Below, one piece after another: positions 1 to 3,689 of a stretch of 5,389 nt of DNA. This stretch comes from Firmicutes bacterium UBA6811 (GTDB lineage: Bacteria > Bacillota > SHA-98 > UBA4971), in contig DKEX01000140.1 of the NCBI GenBank assembly GCA_002452295.1, positions 1-5,389 on the forward strand, written 5' to 3'. Position 1 is the first letter of the stretch. The number at the start of each line of letters is the position of its first letter. A model generated the notes under the pieces. It was not told where the DNA came from. It worked only from the letters and a program-made list of their open reading frames with translations, and did not search any database. The translations under genes and the position numbers were made by a program.

Positions 1-236
1 GCACACCGGCCGCGCGCGCTCGACGCGGCCGCGCCGGCACAGAGGTGGGAAACCTGGCAACGCAGCGAACAGGAAGGCCTTGACCTTGAAGGCCTTGACC
101 TTGCCGGCGCCGCAACAGGAGCGGCCGAGACGTGGCCACGTGTGATGGCGAGGTGGCCGTGGAACGGGCTAGTCGACGACCCTGGATCTGGTATGGCGCT
201 GGATGAGGGCGACGGAAAGGAGTTGTGGATGGTTCC
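1..236. other. Left flank, no gene supported
   Basis: This GC-rich stretch contains no recognisable domain. One plus-strand frame (codons starting at position 1) is open from the window edge to a TAG ending at 540. It could hold the 3' end of an upstream gene, but its translation has no family signature and the open frame continues through the non-coding repeat element, so openness alone is weak evidence in GC-rich DNA. A 12-bp perfect palindrome, ACGTGGCCACGT, lies at 130-141. A purine-rich GGAAAGGAG precedes an ATG at 229, but the reading frame behind it is not conserved in the second copy of the element. Confidence 0.4.
73..102. repeat. 15-bp perfect tandem duplication
   Basis: GAAGGCCTTGACCTT occurs twice back to back (73-87 and 88-102). 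The unit is a multiple of three, so it would insert five residues without changing frame if the region is coding. In the frame open from the window start it reads EGLDL twice. It may be a recent slippage event near the end of an upstream gene. Confidence 0.85.
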
Positions 237-448
237 AAGTGCGGGTTCGCAAGTTCGCACCTGTTTTCCAGCGGGTGTTTCGGTTGCCTGTGCCTGCGCG
301 ACGGGGTGTCAAGACTTCGCCATCTGCCTACGGGCGAAATCTTGTCAAGGCGCGCCGCTTGGGGCCCGCTTGGGGCGCCGTCCCCGGAGCGCATCACCGT
401 CAACCGCGACGAGCCCACATTCTGGCAGAATGGCAGCGATTGGTGACG
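237..448 (+). repeat. Diverged intergenic element, copy 1
   Basis: This 212-bp block is repeated in the same orientation at 2432-2631. By eye the first 115 bp are about 80% identical and the rest lower, ending in a shared GGCAGCGAT...GTGACG. Hairpins visible here are 239-243 with 256-260 (GTGCG/CGCAC), 310-321 with 333-344 (CAAGAcTTCGCC/GGCGAAaTCTTG, 11 of 12 pairs) and 349-353 with 375-379 (GGCGC/GCGCC). An 11-bp tandem duplication (355-365, 366-376) is absent from copy 2 and explains most of the length difference. No terminal inverted repeats or target-site duplications are seen. A structured RNA or DNA element or a decayed non-autonomous mobile repeat are both possible. Confidence 0.8.
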
Positions 449-456
449 CCCACGTA

Positions 457-474
457 GAGTACCCTGAGTACCCT
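457..474. repeat. 9-bp perfect direct repeat upstream of the nuclease promoter
   Basis: GAGTACCCT is present twice without a gap (457-465, 466-474), ending 30 bp before the -35 box of the nuclease promoter. The position and the near-helical-turn period fit a regulator binding site, but no family can be named and chance duplication is possible. Confidence 0.5.
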
Positions 475-504
475 CGAATGGCAAAGCGACGACCGCCTGA
501 GGGC

Positions 505-533
505 TTGGCAGATCGCTGGTGTAATGGTAACAT
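505..533 (+). promoter_or_regulatory. Sigma-A-type promoter of the nuclease gene
   Basis: TTGGCA (505-510, five of six to consensus) is separated by 17 bp from TAACAT (528-533, four of six). Transcription would start near 540, leaving a leader of about 28 nt that contains the ribosome binding site. The hexamer ATGGTA occurs at 524-529 and 534-539, exactly 10 bp apart and straddling the -10 box. This suggests operator half-sites, and a related motif covers the -10 of the XRE promoter. Confidence 0.55.
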
Positions 534-567
534 ATGGTAGACCGGTTCAAGTAAGGAGGGGTCTGCC

Positions 568-1323
568 ATGTCGTCTCCAGCCAGACTCGGCGTGTGGATT
601 CCCGGCGCTTTACTGCATGACACGCGGATTGGTCCCACGGCAAAATACCTCTATATGCTCGTATGTCTGATAAGACCCGGTTGTATCAGCGAGCTTTGCC
701 GGGTCTCGGGGCTTAGCAGGGAGTCCGTCCGCGGTCACTGCAGAGCCCTCGCAGAGGCTGGCTGGGTGATAGTTGCGGCGAAGCATGGGCGGAAGACCAT
801 AGTGGCAACAGCTCCCCGTCCGACTCAGGAGGCTTTGGCATCGCGACTCAAGGACGACCGGTGGGAATCAGCGTATGCCGGGGAGTTCCTCATGAAGGCC
901 TGGCTGGACCTGCTGATCGACTCCGACGACTTCGTTGACAACAGCCGACCTTCATTCCTCGCGCACCCGGTCAGCGGGCAGTTGTTGGAGTACGATCGCT
1001 ACTACCGTGAGGGTGTCGCCTTTGAGTACAACGGGCGCCAGCACTATGAGACCACCCCGCAGTTTCCCGACGAGGCCGGACTGCAGGACGTCCAGGTCAG
1101 GGACCACATCAAGTCCAGCCTGAGTCACAGGAACGGCGTCGTACTCGTGGTAATAACCGAGGACGATCTCACCCTTGACAGGATGCGTGACAGCATACCC
1201 GACACTCTGCCTGTCAGGGAGATCGACGAGAAGGGCCCGTACGCGCGCATGCTGGCGAATCTCAGCGACGAGTACATAAACAACTGCAGGAGACTGCGGT
1301 CTCGCGAGCGAAGGAAAGCTTGA
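568..1323 (+). CDS. Winged-HTH / PD-(D/E)XK (Vsr-like) nuclease-fold protein
   Basis: This 251-residue protein has two parts. Residues about 20-82 look like a winged helix-turn-helix (SELCRVSGLSRESVRGHCRALAEAGW region, then a basic wing around KHGRKT). Residues about 100-200 show the signature of small restriction-endonuclease-like proteins: a helix with E106 (GEFLMKAW), D143 in a strand (LLEYD), the core FEYNGRQHY at 152-160 (E153, H159), and VRDHIK at 177-182 (D179, K182) before the hydrophobic strand VVLVVI. The pattern E...D...ExxG.QHY...D..K is shared by Vsr-like and DUF559-like nucleases, so metal-dependent DNA cleavage guided by the N-terminal domain is inferred. The aspartate usual before the glycine is Asn155 here. 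The ATG is set by AGGAGG at 554-559, 8 nt upstream. The C-terminus is Arg-rich (RRLRSRERRK). I know no named family with this exact fusion. It converges with the XRE gene. Confidence 0.75.
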   Translation: MSSPARLGVWIPGALLHDTRIGPTAKYLYMLVCLIRPGCISELCRVSGLSRESVRGHCRALAEAGWVIVAAKHGRKTIVATAPRPTQEALASRLKDDRWESAYAGEFLMKAWLDLLIDSDDFVDNSRPSFLAHPVSGQLLEYDRYYREGVAFEYNGRQHYETTPQFPDEAGLQDVQVRDHIKSSLSHRNGVVLVVITEDDLTLDRMRDSIPDTLPVREIDEKGPYARMLANLSDEYINNCRRLRSRERRKA

Positions 1324-1364
1324 ATGGCCGGAAATCAGGCCAGAAGGACAGGTAGCAAGGCGGC

Positions 1365-1398
1365 CGAGACGCGCGTCACGCACGTGACGCCCGTCTCG
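1365..1398. terminator. Strong hairpin after the nuclease gene, terminator-like without T-tract
   Basis: Arms 1365-1379 and 1384-1398 pair over 15 positions with a single C-C mismatch, closed by a GCAC tetraloop. The hairpin begins 42 bp after the nuclease stop codon. No run of T follows on either strand, so it is not a canonical intrinsic terminator. It may stop or stabilise the 3' end of the nuclease transcript, or separate the two converging genes. Confidence 0.5.
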
Positions 1399-1598
1399 TC
1401 ACCGCAGCCCCGGGCCCCTCAGGACCTGCTGTTAGGTGGCCGTGGTTTTCAGGATGGGCGGGTCCCCGCGTCGAATCGTCGCAGCTACCCGGCCGGATAG
1501 CCTCACCAGGAGATGATCTGGCCGGCATAGAGCAGGCCGCAGAAACGCGCGCCGCATATGGCCTGCGGTGCTGCCGTTCCCGGATACGTGCCAGACGA
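1399..1598. other. Intergenic region between convergent nuclease and XRE genes
   Basis: No coding signature is seen on either strand. A 7-bp perfect inverted repeat, GCAGGCC (1532-1538) and GGCCTGC (1560-1566) with a 21-nt loop, lies 33 bp downstream of the XRE stop on its strand. It could be part of that gene's transcript end, but it lacks a T-tract and has a long loop. Confidence 0.4.
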
Positions 1599-1991
1599 TC
1601 ACCTTGAGGGCTTCTCGGTGGAATTCGGTCCAGGGCTTTCCGGCGTTCTCGCTCGCCCAGTTTCCACCCGGTAACCGGACGAAAGCACGGTCTCTGCTAT
1701 CCTCGTGATGAGCTGCACCTGTTGAGGCGAGGCCCCGGCGACAAGGGCAAGGAGGTCTTCGATAGGAGAGTCGCCATCTCCGATGGACTTCACCAGAAGC
1801 GCCGGCTCGACACCCAGGACGGCGGCTATTGCGTCGAGGGTGTTGACAGACGGCGTTCTCTGCCCCCGTTCGAGCTGTCCGATATAGCTGGGGTGGAGGC
1901 CGGCAAGTTCGCCGAGCTTCTCTTGCGTAAGGTGCCTCATGCGTCGAAGTTTCTTGATGCGTTCGCCCGCTTGCGCGAAACCCTCCGCCAA
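1599..1991 (-). CDS. XRE-family HTH transcriptional regulator
   Basis: A 130-residue cytoplasmic DNA-binding protein. Residues about 9-66 form an HTH_3/Cro-C1 domain: GERIKKLRRMRHLTQEKLGE, then the recognition-helix region LHPSYIGQLERGQRTPS, then LDAIAAVLGVEPALL. Residues 74-107 (SPIEDLLALVAGASPQQVQLITRIAETVLSSG) resemble the short helical tail of small Bacillota XRE repressors and may mediate dimerisation. The last 20 residues are polar and probably disordered. The start was chosen at TTG 1991 because GAGGTGA (2003-1997) lies 5 nt upstream. An ATG at 2012, adding seven residues, lacks a good ribosome binding site and sits inside the apparent promoter. The gene converges on the nuclease gene and shares a -10-overlapping motif with it, so it may repress itself and the nuclease. 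The target is inferred. Confidence 0.85.
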   Translation of the reverse strand: MAEGFAQAGERIKKLRRMRHLTQEKLGELAGLHPSYIGQLERGQRTPSVNTLDAIAAVLGVEPALLVKSIGDGDSPIEDLLALVAGASPQQVQLITRIAETVLSSGYRVETGRARTPESPGPNSTEKPSR

Positions 1992-2010
1992 CCTGCTCAC
2001 CTCTGATACC

Positions 2011-2039
2011 ATATTACCGGCCTGTCCAGCCGAAGTGAA
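2011..2039 (-). promoter_or_regulatory. Promoter and possible operator of the XRE gene
   Basis: On the minus strand TTCACT (2039-2034) is 17 bp from TAATAT (2016-2011). Transcription would start near 2004, giving a very short leader that just includes the GAGGTGA ribosome binding site. This supports the TTG start at 1991. GGTAATATGGTA (2018-2007) overlaps the -10 and resembles GGTAACATATGGTA (526-539) over the -10 of the nuclease promoter. Each box matches consensus at only four of six positions. Confidence 0.4.
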
Positions 2040-2431
2040 GAAGCAGGCAGCATAGAGCAGCGATGTAGATGCATGCTGTCTGTGCGTGCAGTTGCGCTGG
2101 CCTGCCAGAGCGGGAAGGTGGGCGGCTTTCGGCCTACAAGCGACACAAGGCACTCGACGGGCGGCGGGATCTGCCCTGGCGCCAGTGCCAGGTGTCAACT
2201 GTCAACGCCAGGGTGCTCACGCTCACGCTCACGCTCGCGTGCACGTGCGGAACCGCGTCCGAGCCCCGGGGTCACCGGTGCCACATCCGGGTGCAGGGCC
2301 CCCGCCCCTGGGGGTCTCGTTCGGATCTGCCGCGCGGGCGAGGCAAGGTCCGGCCGCTCCCTGGTGCGTGCACCGGCAACCAGCCGCAGATGCCTGCCCC
2401 GCAAGGGGCGTGAATACGCGGCCGCGCACCT
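2040..2431. other. Non-coding stretch with simple repeats
   Basis: Overlapping GC-rich open frames exist on both strands, but none has a ribosome binding site with a domain-like translation, so I call no gene. Small features are a 10-bp palindrome CTGGCGCCAG (2176-2185), a tandem TGTCAAC (2193-2199, 2200-2206) that reads as two TTGACA hexamers on the minus strand without a matching -10, and the GCTCAC microrepeat listed separately. Confidence 0.5.
2215..2238. repeat. GCTCAC microrepeat, four units
   Basis: Three exact copies of GCTCAC and one GCTCGC run head to tail. The sequence is simple, slippage-prone and has no obvious role. Confidence 0.8.
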
Positions 2432-2631
2432 AAGTGTGGGTTCGCAAGTTCGCACCAGTTTTCCAGTGGGTCTCGGGTCGCCGGTGCTTGCGCGACGGGG
2501 TGTCGAAATTCCGCCATCCGCCTGCGGGCGAAGTTCTCTCAAGGCGCCCCGCCTGAGGCGCCGTCCCCTGAGTGCAACACGGGCAACCGACAGCGGCCCA
2601 GCCTCTGGAAAAGTGGCAGCGATCTGTGACG
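2432..2631 (+). repeat. Diverged intergenic element, copy 2
   Basis: This 200-bp block is the second copy of the element at 237-448, in the same orientation. Its core GTTCGCAAGTTCGCACC is identical to copy 1. Hairpin 1 (2434-2438 with 2451-2455) is kept through a G-T wobble where copy 1 has C-G. Hairpin 2 (about 2504-2515 with 2527-2538) is kept more loosely, with one fully compensatory change (A2507-T2535 for G313-C341) but also mismatches. Hairpin 3 is stronger here: GGCGCC (2543-2548) with GGCGCC (2557-2562). A one-base indel in the 5' third shifts the frame relative to copy 1, which argues against a protein-coding origin. Confidence 0.8.
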
Positions 2632-2751
2632 GAGACTGTTGATTTCCTCCACTTTATGGCAACGCAGCTCGGTGGAATCCCGGAAAACGGTCGCCGCCCG
2701 CGGCCGAACTGGTAGCTACTGGGGAGAATCAACGGTCTCGTGACGCTCCAC
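2632..2751. other. Spacer between repeat element copy 2 and the LysM cluster
   Basis: I see nothing identifiable here on either strand: no convincing promoter pair, no terminator with a T-tract, and no short ORF with a ribosome binding site. Confidence 0.4.
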
Positions 2752-2877
2752 TTAGCGGGCCGTGGGACGAGCGGAGAGCATGGCGTTCAGCCACGACCGT
2801 ATCCGCAACCAGGCGACGGTCACGATCATGGCACGGGGCGGTGCCGCGCCCACGCCGGCATTAGGGCTCGGGGCCAC
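2752..2877 (-). CDS. Possible small protein (41 aa) downstream of the LysM gene
   Basis: A GTG at 2877 is preceded 5 nt upstream by GGAGG (2887-2883), giving a 41-codon frame ending in TAA. It begins 19 bp after the LysM stop on the same strand, as the second gene of an operon would. The product has a small-residue N-terminal part (MAPSPNAGVGAAPPRA) and a more hydrophobic, basic segment (MIVTVAWLRIRSWLNAML, about residues 17-34) that could be an amphipathic or membrane-associated helix. No family is recognised. The support is only ribosome binding site and position, so it may be spurious. Confidence 0.3.
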   Translation of the reverse strand: MAPSPNAGVGAAPPRAMIVTVAWLRIRSWLNAMLSARPTAR

Positions 2878-2896
2878 TATCTCCTCCGGGCGGCCG

Positions 2897-3316
2897 TCAC
2901 TCCGCCCGGGGTTCCCCCAGCGACTCGGCTCCCCTGGGCCCTTCGTTGTCGGGCTTCTCTTCCCCAGGCGGCTCCTGCTGGTCGGGCTGCCCGGACTCCT
3001 CGGGCCTGGGAGCCTCCGCGACGAGGACCAGCTTTCCGGGATAGATCTCGTCGGGGTGCCGAAGCCCGTTCTGCGCGACGAGGGCCTCCATGGTGACAGT
3101 GTGCCGCTGCGCCATATCCCACAGGGTCTCCCCGCTCTGCACCACGCAGAACGTCTTGCCGGTCGTGTCAGGGGTTTCGATGGAGAGCTCGAGGCCCGGG
3201 TAGATGTGGTCCGGGTGGACCAGGTTGTTGCGCCTCACCGTGGCCTCGAAGGCGCCGCCGAACCTCTGGCATATGTCCCACAGGGTATCCCCCCGTCGGA
3301 CCGTGTAGATGATCAT
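2897..3316 (-). CDS. Double LysM-domain protein, cytoplasmic or spore-associated
   Basis: A 139-residue protein with two LysM domains, which bind N-acetylglucosamine-containing glycans such as peptidoglycan. LysM 1 covers residues about 2-46 (IYTVRRGDTLWDICQRFGG...NNLVHPDHIYPGLELSI). LysM 2 covers about 57-99 (FCVVQSGETLWDMAQRHTV...NGLRHPDEIYPGKLVLV). The tail, 101-139, is rich in Pro, Glu and Gln and acidic. There is no signal peptide or membrane segment, because the first LysM begins at residue 2. In spore formers such proteins (SafA- or SpoVID-like in principle) act in the mother cell at the spore cortex-coat boundary; that role is inferred. The ATG at 3316 is set by CAGGAGGTG (AGGAGGTG at 3332-3325), 8 nt upstream. 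The frame is open further upstream, but only through the tandem-repeat region. It is divergent from the amidase gene. Confidence 0.9.
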   Translation of the reverse strand: MIIYTVRRGDTLWDICQRFGGAFEATVRRNNLVHPDHIYPGLELSIETPDTTGKTFCVVQSGETLWDMAQRHTVTMEALVAQNGLRHPDEIYPGKLVLVAEAPRPEESGQPDQQEPPGEEKPDNEGPRGAESLGEPRAE

Positions 3317-3364
3317 CTCTCGCACACCTCCTGGCGGTTGTCGGTGCCTGTACGTGTTCGCTAG

Positions 3365-3393
3365 ATCATATTTCGGAGGCTTTGCGGATATTC
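3365..3393 (-). promoter_or_regulatory. Sigma-E-like (or sigma-A -10) promoter of the LysM gene
   Basis: On the minus strand GAATATC (3393-3387) is separated by 14 bp from AATATGAT (3372-3365). The known sporulation sigma-E pattern is about KMATATT, 14 bp, CATACAMT, so both boxes and the spacing fit partly. The same site contains TATGAT (3370-3365), five of six to the sigma-A -10, but with no -35 match 17 bp upstream. Transcription would start near 3357, leaving a leader of about 40 nt. Confidence 0.35.
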
Positions 3394-3429
3394 GCCCGGT
3401 ACGCCTGATGGCTGCACACTCCTTCCTCC

Positions 3430-3537
3430 CGCACCCGTCCACCCGCGCCCTCACCCGCACCGGCGCCCTGACCTGCAGCCGCGCCTTCACCTGTATCCGT
3501 ACCCTCACCTGTATCCGCGCCCTCACCTGCATCCGTG
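3430..3537. repeat. 18-bp imperfect tandem repeat, about six units
   Basis: Units begin at 3448, 3466, 3484, 3502 and 3520, with a more decayed unit at 3430. The consensus is close to CCCTCACCTGYATCCGCG. The period is a multiple of three, so every frame stays open and reads as hexapeptides (for example DTGEGA-like or RIQVRV-like on the minus strand). The repeat occupies the divergent space between the LysM and amidase genes. It is likely a variable-number tandem repeat. No translated product is supported by a ribosome binding site. Confidence 0.85.
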
Positions 3538-3689
3538 CCAGCTTGCGAACACGCGGCATCTCCCTGACCGCAGCTTGCCCTCGCCGGAGAGCTGCACATC
3601 CATTACAGGTTGCCGCGTTACAGAAGAGGAAATTGTTGAACGGAGTCGAAAGGGAACGTGATGGTAGTCGAACCGGTGGAGGCGGCAAG

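Noticed and set aside
142..540. 132-codon open frame, Cys-rich in its middle
   Set aside because: It runs through the repeat element, whose second copy does not keep the frame. It has no domain and no ribosome binding site at its first start.
507..567. tRNA-like fragment: GGCAGA/TCTGCC ends, D-arm-like GTGTAATGGTAACAT, T-loop-like GGTTCAAGT
   Set aside because: The stretch is only 61 nt, has no anticodon arm, and the T-stem does not pair. The same bases are better explained as the promoter and ribosome binding site of the nuclease gene.
1525..2060. 11-bp identity GCATAGAGCAG at 1525-1535 and 2050-2060, flanking the XRE gene
   Set aside because: A few 11-bp matches are expected by chance in a window this size, and the identity does not extend.
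2193..2206. Two TTGACA hexamers on the minus strand
   Set aside because: No -10-like sequence lies 16-18 bp downstream of either, and they arise from a 7-bp tandem repeat about 200 bp from the nearest gene start.
2073..2642. Several overlapping frames of 66-189 codons on both strands
   Set aside because: They overlap one another and the non-coding element, with no domain and low-complexity Arg/Pro/Gly composition typical of GC-rich non-coding DNA.
3366..3599. 77-codon minus-strand frame with DTGEGA-like repeats
   Set aside because: It has no ribosome binding site before the ATG, and its composition follows from the 18-bp nucleotide repeat.
3633..3689. Upstream in-frame TTG starts at 3633 and 3636 for the amidase
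   Set aside because: They would put 18-19 polar residues before the signal peptide. TTG 3690 has GGAGG at 7 nt and gives a typical signal sequence.
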